Below, one piece after another: positions 42,954 through 49,686 of a stretch of DNA of 61,108 nucleotides (its first letter is position 1; each line of letters starts with the position of its first letter). The stretch lies in NCBI GenBank assembly GCA_015057305.1, contig SVES01000016.1, positions 1 to 61,108 of the forward strand. The letters are read 5' to 3'. This stretch comes from Pseudobutyrivibrio ruminis. Lineage in GTDB: Bacteria; Bacillota; Clostridia; Lachnospirales; Lachnospiraceae. The position numbers and the translations under genes were made by a program. Under the pieces are notes generated by a model, which was not told the origin of the DNA, searched no databases, and worked only from the letters and a program-made list of their open reading frames with translations.

Positions 42954-43943
42954 ATGAAGTTGATTAAAAGAATTGGAATATTCGTATTTACGATATGTCT
43001 TGTCTTGACATGCTCAGGCTGTTCAATAGATGGTAAAGAAGTGTTCTTTGGCACCCCAAGTGGACGGTCTACAGTTTTTAAAATTGGCGATATGAAATGC
43101 TCTAAAAAAGAGGCGCTGGTTTATTTGTTAAATGAAAAAAACATTTATGGTTCTGTAAATGGTGTAAATCTTTGGTCCGAGGATTATGATACTGGCACCA
43201 TGACCACTTCCATTAAGGACTTAACAATGGAGCATTTGACTAGAGTTTATGCTTTAAATCTATACGCTACAGAAAACGAAATAGAGCTTAGTGAAGCAGA
43301 AAAAGAAGCCTGTGGTGAAGCTGCAGCAGAATATTACAAGACTTTAAATTCTGCAGAGCTTTCCTTTACTGGAGCCAAGAAAAAAGATATAGAAAAAATG
43401 TATTTACGTTACGCCTTGGCATCAAAGGTATATCAAGAATTGATGGACTCTGTTGACGAGGAAGTATCTGAGGATGAAGCCAGAGTGATGGAGGCATTTG
43501 TACTTTTTGTTTCAGAGGAAAGTACTGCCCAGGAAATCCAGGGGATGATTGATTACGGCTACACATTTGAGCGATTGGCATCCACCTATACAGAGCTTGA
43601 TTCTTATCAGGTCACCTTTGCCAGAGGGGAATATCCTACTCAGGTTGATGATGTGGTTTTCAATTTGGATACTGATGAAATATCAAATGCAATTGAAGCT
43701 GATGGAGGTTATTATTTCTTCCAATGTCTAGATAAATATAACGAAGAACTATCTGATATTAATAAATCTGTAATTATCGAGAATCGTCGTATGCAGGTTT
43801 TGGATGATATTGTGGATGATTTAGAGGGAAGATATTTTTCAGATATGAATACTAAGCTTTGGGAGGAAATAGATTTTCCAGAAGATTCAACAGAGCTTAC
43901 AAACGCAGAATTCTTTGAAATATTAAACAAATATTTATTATAG
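42954..43943 (+). CDS. PpiC/SurA-like peptidyl-prolyl isomerase lipoprotein
   Basis: Product of 329 aa. The signal peptide (1-22) ends in a lipobox-like CSGC with C23 as the lipidation site. The middle (about 100-190) resembles the SurA N-domain chaperone, and residues about 175-260 look like a rotamase domain (SEDEARVMEAFVLFVSEES, then DYGYTFERLASTY). It should be anchored outside the membrane, aiding folding of secreted proteins as PrsA does. It starts 2 bases after the small acidic gene. Rotamase catalysis is not certain because key residues are not obvious. Confidence 0.8.
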   Translation: MKLIKRIGIFVFTICLVLTCSGCSIDGKEVFFGTPSGRSTVFKIGDMKCSKKEALVYLLNEKNIYGSVNGVNLWSEDYDTGTMTTSIKDLTMEHLTRVYALNLYATENEIELSEAEKEACGEAAAEYYKTLNSAELSFTGAKKKDIEKMYLRYALASKVYQELMDSVDEEVSEDEARVMEAFVLFVSEESTAQEIQGMIDYGYTFERLASTYTELDSYQVTFARGEYPTQVDDVVFNLDTDEISNAIEADGGYYFFQCLDKYNEELSDINKSVIIENRRMQVLDDIVDDLEGRYFSDMNTKLWEEIDFPEDSTELTNAEFFEILNKYLL

Positions 43944-44097
43944 TTACACAAAATATACTAAAAAGAGGCAATAATTTATATTTTATTAGTAATTTGGTAG
44001 AAAATTAACGCTAAATACTAGCAATTGAAAGAGTAAATGACTATAATAGGGGATAAATAAAAAAAATAATTGTTTTGCTCATATAGGAGGGTGAAAA

Positions 44098-44544
44098 ATG
44101 GTAACAAACGCAAAGGTAACAGTTGATGATGTTAAGAAGTCAGCTGCAACTGCTGCTAGTACAGTAAAGGCTGCAGCAGCTAATGCTCCAACAGCAGCAA
44201 AGAAGGCTGTTGAGGAAGTTAAGAAGGAAGCTGCAAAGGCTGAAAAGACAGCTACAAAGGCTAAGGCTACAGTTGCTAAAAAAGCTACAGCAGCAAAGAA
44301 GACAGCTACAAAGGCTGCTACTAAGGCAGCTGCAAAGGCTAAGAAGACAGTTGCAACAACAGCTGTAGTTCAGTACCAGGGTCGTGAATTTACTGAGGCT
44401 GAGTGCTTAAAGAAGGCTCAGGCACAGTTCAAGAAGGACTATAAGAAAGAGGTTCTTGAGGAGATTAATATCTACATCAAGCCAGAGGAGAACAAGATTT
44501 ATTATGTAGCAAACAAAGATCGCGTAGGTTCTGTTGATCTTTAA
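44098..44544 (+). CDS. Histone-H1-like Lys/Ala-rich protein with C-terminal domain (DUF6465-like)
   Basis: Product of 148 aa. Residues about 10-90 are a low-complexity tail of Lys and Ala with recurring TAKKA and KAKKT-like units, as in histone H1 or bacterial H1-like proteins. Residues about 91-148 form a compact domain (VQYQGREFTEAECLKKAQAQ, then NIYIKPEENKIYYVANK). DNA or RNA compaction is plausible; the folded end may add specificity or a docking site. A consensus AGGAGGGTG precedes ATG 44098 and TATAAT lies at 44042-44047. Codon repeats (AAG/GCT) suggest high expression. Family name is from memory; role is inferred. Confidence 0.8.
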   Translation: MVTNAKVTVDDVKKSAATAASTVKAAAANAPTAAKKAVEEVKKEAAKAEKTATKAKATVAKKATAAKKTATKAATKAAAKAKKTVATTAVVQYQGREFTEAECLKKAQAQFKKDYKKEVLEEINIYIKPEENKIYYVANKDRVGSVDL

Positions 44545-44576
44545 GAAATATTATTTTTTATTATGTTGGAACGTAA

Positions 44577-44606
44577 GGGTTATCGTATATACGATAACCC
44601 TTTTTT
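44577..44606 (+). terminator. Intrinsic terminator after the H1-like gene
   Basis: GGGTTATCGTA (44577-44587) pairs with TACGATAACCC (44590-44600), followed by six T residues. Confidence 0.92.
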
Positions 44607-44660
44607 CTACGTCTCTTTGGAAAGATGTTGTGGTGGTCTAAGTATAAGGAATTGTCATGA

Positions 44661-44678
44661 ATGTCATGCGCATGACAT
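44661..44678. promoter_or_regulatory. Perfect 18-bp palindrome upstream of the sugar importer
   Basis: ATGTCATGCGCATGACAT is an exact palindrome about 130 bases upstream of the LacI-type operator. It overlaps a poor promoter-like pair (TTGTCA, TATATT). It may be a second regulator's site. Confidence 0.5.
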
Positions 44679-44793
44679 ATATTATTGGGGTTTTACACCC
44701 TCTAAAATCCTCCTTATATTGTGCAATATAGCTAAAAACAACAGCCATTATTTAACTCTATTTTACAAAATCTACATCTAGCAACCTAAAATA

Positions 44794-44834
44794 TATGTCA
44801 ACCGATTGACATAACATATCTATGATGATATTAT
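44794..44834 (+). promoter_or_regulatory. LacI-type operator and promoter of the ABC importer
   Basis: TATGTCAACCGATTGACATA (44794-44813) is an inverted repeat with a central CG, the LacI-family pattern. TTGACA (44806-44811) lies inside it and TATTAT (44829-44834) is 17 bases downstream. A repressor here would block polymerase directly; the lacI gene at 48157 is the likely partner. Confidence 0.75.
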
Positions 44835-44881
44835 CCATTTTGTAAACAACACACGAACCTATTGAAGGAGGGTTAATAGTA

Positions 44882-46177
44882 ATGAAGAAAAAGTTATTAT
44901 CACTTGCATTAGTTGCTGCAATGTCAGCATCACTTGTTGCTTGTGGCGGTTCAGATGAGTCTTCAGACAACTCATCTAACGATGGCTCAGGTGTATCTAT
45001 CACAGTAATGAACTCTAAGACTGAAATTCAGACGCAGTTCGAAGAAATGGCTGAAGCTTACGAGGCTGCTACAGGAGTTCACGTTGAGGTATACAATGCC
45101 GATACAGATACAACTGTTGCATCTCAGGTTGCAACAAAGTATGCATCTAATGATCCATACACACTTACAATGGTAGATGCAAAGGATATCTATTCACTTG
45201 CTGATGATTATGCTTATGATTTATCAAATGAGGACTGGGTTAGCCATACAACACTTGGCATCACAGTAAATGATAAGCTTGCTGGTTTCCCATTTTGCGT
45301 AGAAGCTAGAGGTATTATCTATAATGCAGATGCAATTGAGGCTATTACAGGAGAAACATTTGATCCAGCATCAGTTGCAACACTTGATGATTTCCAGGCT
45401 CTTTTAGACAAGCTTGTAGCTGGCGGTATGGAAACTCCAGTTGGTGTTCTTTCTGAATATTGGTCACTTGGTGCTCACTACTTTGCAGAGGTTTATGAGC
45501 AGCAGCCAGATCCGGATGCATTTGTTAATTCACTACTTGCAGGCGAGGAGGACCTTGCTAGCAACCAGAAGTTCAATGAGCTTATGGATACATTCGATAC
45601 ATTGATTGCTTACAATTATGCAAGAGGAACAGCTGCAAATGCTGACCGTGAAGAAACATCTATGATGCTTGCTGAAGGACAGATTGCATTCATGTTTGGT
45701 GGTAACTGGGATTGGTCAGTAATCAACCAGTACGATTACACAGAAAACATGGGAATCATGCCAGTTCCTGAAAATACTTCAGATGACACAAATACAAAGC
45801 TTGTTGGTGGTGGTTCTAAGTATTTCTTCGTTGATAGCTCTGATGCAACAAGCGAGGAGCAGAGACAGGCAGCACTTGATTTCCTTAACTGGCTTGTAAA
45901 TGATGCTGAAGGAAATGCATTCTTAACAGAGCAGTGCGCACTTGTTCCAGCATTCGATAATATTGATGCTTCAGCACTTGATCCACTTTCATTATCAGTT
46001 AAGTCATATGCTGATGCTGGAAAGTTGATTCCTAACTATAACTACTTACCAGATGATCACATGACAGTAGTAGGACAGGAAATCATGCAGAAATATTTAG
46101 ATGAGGCTATGACAAGAGACGAGTTGGTAACAGCTGTACAGGATTACTTCAAGACAGCAACACCAATTCAGCATTAA
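44882..46177 (+). CDS. Sugar ABC transporter substrate-binding lipoprotein
   Basis: Product of 431 aa. The signal peptide ends with a lipobox LVAC, lipidated at C22, followed by a Ser/Asp/Gly linker. The rest is a type-1 extracellular solute-binding protein (MalE class), with a ligand cleft expected around aromatic residues such as W in NEDWVSH and GNWDWSV. It delivers an oligosaccharide to the two permeases downstream. GAAGGAGGG precedes ATG 44882. A partial terminator after its stop would give more binding protein than permease. A cytoplasmic ATPase is not encoded in the cluster, so a shared MsmK-like ATPase elsewhere is expected. Confidence 0.93.
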   Translation: MKKKLLSLALVAAMSASLVACGGSDESSDNSSNDGSGVSITVMNSKTEIQTQFEEMAEAYEAATGVHVEVYNADTDTTVASQVATKYASNDPYTLTMVDAKDIYSLADDYAYDLSNEDWVSHTTLGITVNDKLAGFPFCVEARGIIYNADAIEAITGETFDPASVATLDDFQALLDKLVAGGMETPVGVLSEYWSLGAHYFAEVYEQQPDPDAFVNSLLAGEEDLASNQKFNELMDTFDTLIAYNYARGTAANADREETSMMLAEGQIAFMFGGNWDWSVINQYDYTENMGIMPVPENTSDDTNTKLVGGGSKYFFVDSSDATSEEQRQAALDFLNWLVNDAEGNAFLTEQCALVPAFDNIDASALDPLSLSVKSYADAGKLIPNYNYLPDDHMTVVGQEIMQKYLDEAMTRDELVTAVQDYFKTATPIQH

Positions 46178-46203
46178 ATTCAATCTCATTAGACATGGTA
46201 AGT

Positions 46204-46233
46204 TGGGCCTGCAATAAAATGTAGGCCCATTTT
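46204..46233 (+). terminator. Internal terminator between binding protein and permeases
   Basis: TGGGCCTGCA (46204-46213) pairs with TGTAGGCCCA (46220-46229), followed by TTTTATT. The T-run is short and permits readthrough, a common way to keep permease levels below binding-protein levels. Confidence 0.85.
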
Positions 46234-46251
46234 ATTAGAAGGGAAATCAAT

Positions 46252-47130
46252 ATGAAAACAAATACAATGAGCTACAAAATAAAGCAGTATTTGCTTTTTG
46301 CAGGCATATCTACTTTTATCTTTGCTTGTGTTGTAATAATACCTTTTATTTATGGTTTATATCTCACCTTTACAAGCTGGGATGGTGTGTCACGTAATAA
46401 ACCATTTGTAGGTATTGATAATTATGTTAGTGCTTTTGCTGATTCAGGCTATTGGGTGTCTTTAGGACGTACCTTTATTTATTCAGCAATAGCAGTTATT
46501 TTAGTTAATGCGGTAGCTTTTATCATTGCATATATGGTAACAAGCGGAATAAAAGGACAGAACTTTTTTAGAGCAGGTTTTTTCGTTCCAAATTTAATTG
46601 GCGGTATCGTCCTTGGTTATGTTTGGAAATTTGTATTTAATAAGGCGTTTGTAGAATTGGCTGGGGTGATTTCCAGCGGAAGGGCAAAATCACTTCTTGC
46701 AACAGAAAACGGTGCAATAGCTGCACTTATAATTGTTTCTGTTTGGCAATATGCAGGCTATATGATGCTTATATATGTTGCTGGTTTTATGAGCGTTTCA
46801 GAGGATGTTATTGAGGCGGCTAAAATTGATGGCTGTACAGGCACACAGTCAATCATTCACATATCAATTCCACTTATGACAGCATCATTTGTACAGTGTT
46901 TATTCCTGACTATTACAAGATGCTTTATGGTATATGATGTAAATCTTTCTTTGACAAATGGTGATCCATATGGAAGCTCAGCTTTGGCGGCTATGCACGT
47001 GTACAACCAGGCATTTATCAATAAAAACTATGGTACTGGTCAGGCTGAGGCATTAATCCTATTTGTGATTTGCGCTGTAATAGGTGGACTTCAAGTATAC
47101 GTTGGTAAGAAAGGAGAGGTGCAGGCATAA
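46252..47130 (+). CDS. Sugar ABC transporter permease, MalF type
   Basis: Product of 292 aa with six TM helices. The EAA loop, EAAKIDGCTGTQSIIHIS (about residues 189-206), docks with the ATPase. The N-terminal long helix and YLTFTSWDGVSRNKPFVGIDNY are standard for sugar permeases of the CUT1 family. AGAAGGGAAA precedes ATG 46252. The stop overlaps the next start (TAATG), so both permeases are made together. Confidence 0.94.
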   Translation: MKTNTMSYKIKQYLLFAGISTFIFACVVIIPFIYGLYLTFTSWDGVSRNKPFVGIDNYVSAFADSGYWVSLGRTFIYSAIAVILVNAVAFIIAYMVTSGIKGQNFFRAGFFVPNLIGGIVLGYVWKFVFNKAFVELAGVISSGRAKSLLATENGAIAALIIVSVWQYAGYMMLIYVAGFMSVSEDVIEAAKIDGCTGTQSIIHISIPLMTASFVQCLFLTITRCFMVYDVNLSLTNGDPYGSSALAAMHVYNQAFINKNYGTGQAEALILFVICAVIGGLQVYVGKKGEVQA

Positions 47131-47984
47131 TGGAAAATGAAATCGCAGCACGCAATAAAAAAATCAGACATGCCATTATGATTATCGTTCTTGCAATTTT
47201 GTTTGTAGCTTTTGTATTCCCTTTCATAATGGTTATATTGAACGTATTTAAGGTTAAAGCTGATATTACAGCAGAACCTTTAGCACTTATAGGTAAACAT
47301 GGATTTACTTTAGAAAACTTTCCAAATGCAATAAAGAAAATGAATTTTTTCATGGTATTTGGTAATTCTTTGATTGTAACAATATTTTCTACAATAGGAA
47401 CAATACTTCTGTCATCCATGACAGCCTACCTTATTGTTAGAAATAATTGGAAGGCAAATAAGATATTATTTGTTTTAATGATTGCCTCTATGGTTATTCC
47501 ATTTCAGGTATTGATGGTACCACTTGTTTCATTGTATGGTGGAATTTTTGGTATTTTAAATCATAGAATCACTTTAATTCTTATGCATATTGGTTTTTCA
47601 CTTTCTATGGCAACATTTATGTTCCATGGAAGTATCCATACCAATGTGCCTATTTCCTTGGAAGAAGCAGCAACAATTGATGGATGTAATAAATGGCAGA
47701 TTTTTTCACAAATCGTATTTCCGATATTAAAGCCGACTATAGCTACTGTTGCAATTATTGATGCTATGGCTTTCTGGAATGATTATTTGCTACCATCCCT
47801 TGTTCTTGGTCGTAAAGAATTATATACTATTCCTATTGCAACAAAGGTATTCTATGGTACATATTCTACAGATACAGGCCTGATAATGGCTGCATTGCTT
47901 TTGGCAATGCTTCCAATTCTCATTTTATATTTATTCCTTCAGAGATATATCGTTGAAGGTATAACAGCTGGTGCTGTAAAATAA
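47130..47984 (+). CDS. Sugar ABC transporter permease, MalG type
   Basis: Product of 284 aa with six TM helices. The EAA loop is EEAATIDGCNKWQIFSQIVF (about residues 176-195). It pairs with the MalF-type subunit to form the channel. GGAGAGG (47111-47117) precedes ATG 47130, which overlaps the upstream stop by one base. A large hairpin follows, then the lacI gene. The substrate is likely an alpha-linked oligosaccharide, judged from the GH13 gene nearby, but that is inference. Confidence 0.94.
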   Translation: MENEIAARNKKIRHAIMIIVLAILFVAFVFPFIMVILNVFKVKADITAEPLALIGKHGFTLENFPNAIKKMNFFMVFGNSLIVTIFSTIGTILLSSMTAYLIVRNNWKANKILFVLMIASMVIPFQVLMVPLVSLYGGIFGILNHRITLILMHIGFSLSMATFMFHGSIHTNVPISLEEAATIDGCNKWQIFSQIVFPILKPTIATVAIIDAMAFWNDYLLPSLVLGRKELYTIPIATKVFYGTYSTDTGLIMAALLLAMLPILILYLFLQRYIVEGITAGAVK

Positions 47985-47995
47985 TTTTATTCAGA

Positions 47996-48058
47996 GCCAA
48001 GTGTGAAAAGAAATGATTTGAAAATTTATTTTCAAAATTATTTCTTTTTACATTTGGC
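47996..48058 (+). terminator. Long hairpin terminator after the permease genes
   Basis: GCCAA (47996-48000) and TTGGC (48054-48058) close a long stem whose inner part, GAAAAT/ATTTTC and AGAAAT/ATTTCT, is followed by TTTTTACA within the outer arm. It likely ends most transporter transcripts. Confidence 0.75.
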
Positions 48059-48065
48059 GAGATAC

Positions 48066-48113
48066 CCTTATGAGCAAAAGGAAAGCTGCAAGGCAGCGAT
48101 TTTGCGAATAAGG
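48066..48113 (+). other. Structured leader element ahead of lacI
   Basis: Three nested helices are CCTTAT/ATAAGG, GCAAAA/TTTTGC and GCTGC/GCAGC with an AAG loop. Between the outer two helices the opposed GA/GA can form tandem sheared G-A pairs, and the inner internal loop is GGAAA/GA, kink-turn-like but not canonical. There is no T-tract. It lies about 45 bases before the lacI start. Confidence 0.55.
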
Positions 48114-48156
48114 TCTGAATAGAATTATTTAGAATAAAATTATAAGGAGGGAACTA

Positions 48157-49134
48157 ATGGCAACTTTAAAAGATGTGGCAGCAGAATGCGGATTAACTGT
48201 AACCACAGTTTCTAGAGTTCTTAATAATAGAGGCTACATTAGTGATGGCACTAGAGCAAAGGTTTTTGCTGCAATGGAAAAACTGAATTATACACCCAAT
48301 GAAGTGGCACGCTCTTTGTCAAAGAAATCTACCAACACTATTGGTGTCATTGTTCCCCATATTAGACATCCTTATTTTGCAGAAATGATTAGCAATATTG
48401 AAAATGCCGCAAGCAAAAAGGGCTACAAGATAATTCTTTACAATACAAAGGGTAGAGACAATAAAGAAAAAGAGTACCTTGATATGTGCACAAGCAATAG
48501 AGTGGCAGGAATTATTCTGTTCTCTGCTTCCATAGCTGTACAGGAATTCACCGACAGTAAGATTCCACTAGTTACAGTTGAGCGTTTCGTTGAAAATGGT
48601 ACAGCAGCTGTTGAATGTGACAATAAGCAAGGTGGTGAACTTGCAGCTCGGCATCTGATTTCTAGAGGATGTAAAAGGTTACTGAATGTCAGTGGTGTTA
48701 CAGAAAACTCCATGCCGGCTGATGACAGAACCTTGGGGTTTGAAGAGGTATGTAAAGATAAAGGTATTTATTATAAAGTTGTAGAGACCAATATTGGTCA
48801 ATATAACAGCTTAGATTATCATGATTTGTTAGAGGATGCTCTTGGGCTGGATGAAGAAATAGACGGGGTATTTGCCAGCTCTGATTTGATAGCATCACAG
48901 GTTTTACAGGTATGCTCTAAGCTTGGCAAAAGAGTGCCGGAAGATATTAAGCTAGTGGGCTTTGATGATGTTATGATTTCTCAAATAACCAACCCACCAA
49001 TATCAACAATTCATCAGCCTATCAAGGAAATGGCTACGGCGGCTGTTGATATGGTTATAGCGGCTTCTGAGGGAAAGACAGTTCCTAAAAGAACCTTGCT
49101 TCCAGTAAATCTTGTTAAAAGAGAGAGCACATAG
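48157..49134 (+). CDS. LacI-family transcriptional repressor
   Basis: Product of 325 aa. The N-terminal HTH is MATLKDVAAECGLTVTTVSR (1-20), followed by the hinge helix PNEVARSLSKK, and the rest is a periplasmic-binding-like sugar sensor (TIGVIVPHIRHPYFAEM). It presumably represses the ABC importer by binding the operator at 44794-44813, released by a sugar ligand. TAAGGAGGG precedes ATG 48157. It shares the plus strand with the transporter and lies after a structured hairpin. The sugar is not predictable. Confidence 0.95.
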   Translation: MATLKDVAAECGLTVTTVSRVLNNRGYISDGTRAKVFAAMEKLNYTPNEVARSLSKKSTNTIGVIVPHIRHPYFAEMISNIENAASKKGYKIILYNTKGRDNKEKEYLDMCTSNRVAGIILFSASIAVQEFTDSKIPLVTVERFVENGTAAVECDNKQGGELAARHLISRGCKRLLNVSGVTENSMPADDRTLGFEEVCKDKGIYYKVVETNIGQYNSLDYHDLLEDALGLDEEIDGVFASSDLIASQVLQVCSKLGKRVPEDIKLVGFDDVMISQITNPPISTIHQPIKEMATAAVDMVIAASEGKTVPKRTLLPVNLVKREST

Positions 49135-49138
49135 AAAC

Positions 49139-49166
49139 AAAAAAGGACAGTTAGCTGTCCTTTTTT
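49139..49166. terminator. Bidirectional terminator containing a stop codon
   Basis: AAAAAAGGACAG (49139-49150) pairs with CTGTCCTTTTTT (49155-49166) around a TTAG loop. It ends both lacI and the convergent thioesterase. The thioesterase stop codon is the loop (49151-49153) and its last residues KKDS are encoded by the right arm. Confidence 0.92.
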
Positions 49167-49561
49167 GTTATGCAAAAATAGTTAAAAGTACCAGTGCAAA
49201 TTAAACTGTTGGTCTCATCAAAAACATCTACATCAACAATACAAAGGCTTCTTGTTCTGTTTATAACAGTTGCCTTTGCATTAATTCTATTGCCCTTGCC
49301 AGCCTTTATATAATAGAAATTCGATTGCTGGGTAACGTATTCTCTGCCATCCCCGCGGCTTGCATAAGCAGCGCAGGTATCAGCTAGAGTATAGGTTACT
49401 CCACCGTGAGCAATGCCAATTGCGTTCATTGTTTCAGGCCTCAAATCAATATGAGCCCTTGCACCTGTTAAATCAATATCGTCTATTACAACCCCAATGT
49501 GATTAGGAAAATGATTGGTAGCTATAGACTTTTCCCATTGCTTTAGTAATTCCTTGCTCAT
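49151..49561 (-). CDS. PaaI-like hotdog thioesterase
   Basis: Product of 136 aa of the hotdog-fold acyl-CoA thioesterase family. The active-site region is NAIGIAHGGVTYTLADTCAA with the HGG motif, and a central helix follows. It probably hydrolyses an aryl- or short-chain acyl-CoA. Start: GGAGG lies 5 bases before minus-strand ATG 49561. It is divergent from htpG, with a CIRCE element in the shared intergenic region. The stop codon is inside a terminator. Substrate is unknown. Confidence 0.88.
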   Translation of the reverse strand: MSKELLKQWEKSIATNHFPNHIGVVIDDIDLTGARAHIDLRPETMNAIGIAHGGVTYTLADTCAAYASRGDGREYVTQQSNFYYIKAGKGNRINAKATVINRTRSLCIVDVDVFDETNSLICTGTFNYFCITKKDS

Positions 49562-49584
49562 AATATCCTCCACGATATACATTA

Positions 49585-49611
49585 TTAGCACTCTGTATAG
49601 TTGAGTGCTAA
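49585..49611. promoter_or_regulatory. CIRCE element (HrcA operator)
   Basis: TTAGCACTC (49585-49593) and GAGTGCTAA (49603-49611) are separated by exactly nine bases, a perfect match to the CIRCE consensus bound by HrcA. TTGACT at 49619-49624 and TATCAT at 49642-49647 (spacer 17) form a promoter directly downstream for htpG. Confidence 0.95.
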
Positions 49612-49686
49612 ATTTCTATTGACTTTAGAAAATTGCAGTATTATCATATCATTTAGTGAGATTTATTACAAAGGAGAGACGTAATT

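Noticed and set aside
44563-44781. 72-codon frame upstream of the sugar importer
   Set aside because: It starts inside the terminator of the H1-like gene and covers the palindromic control region.
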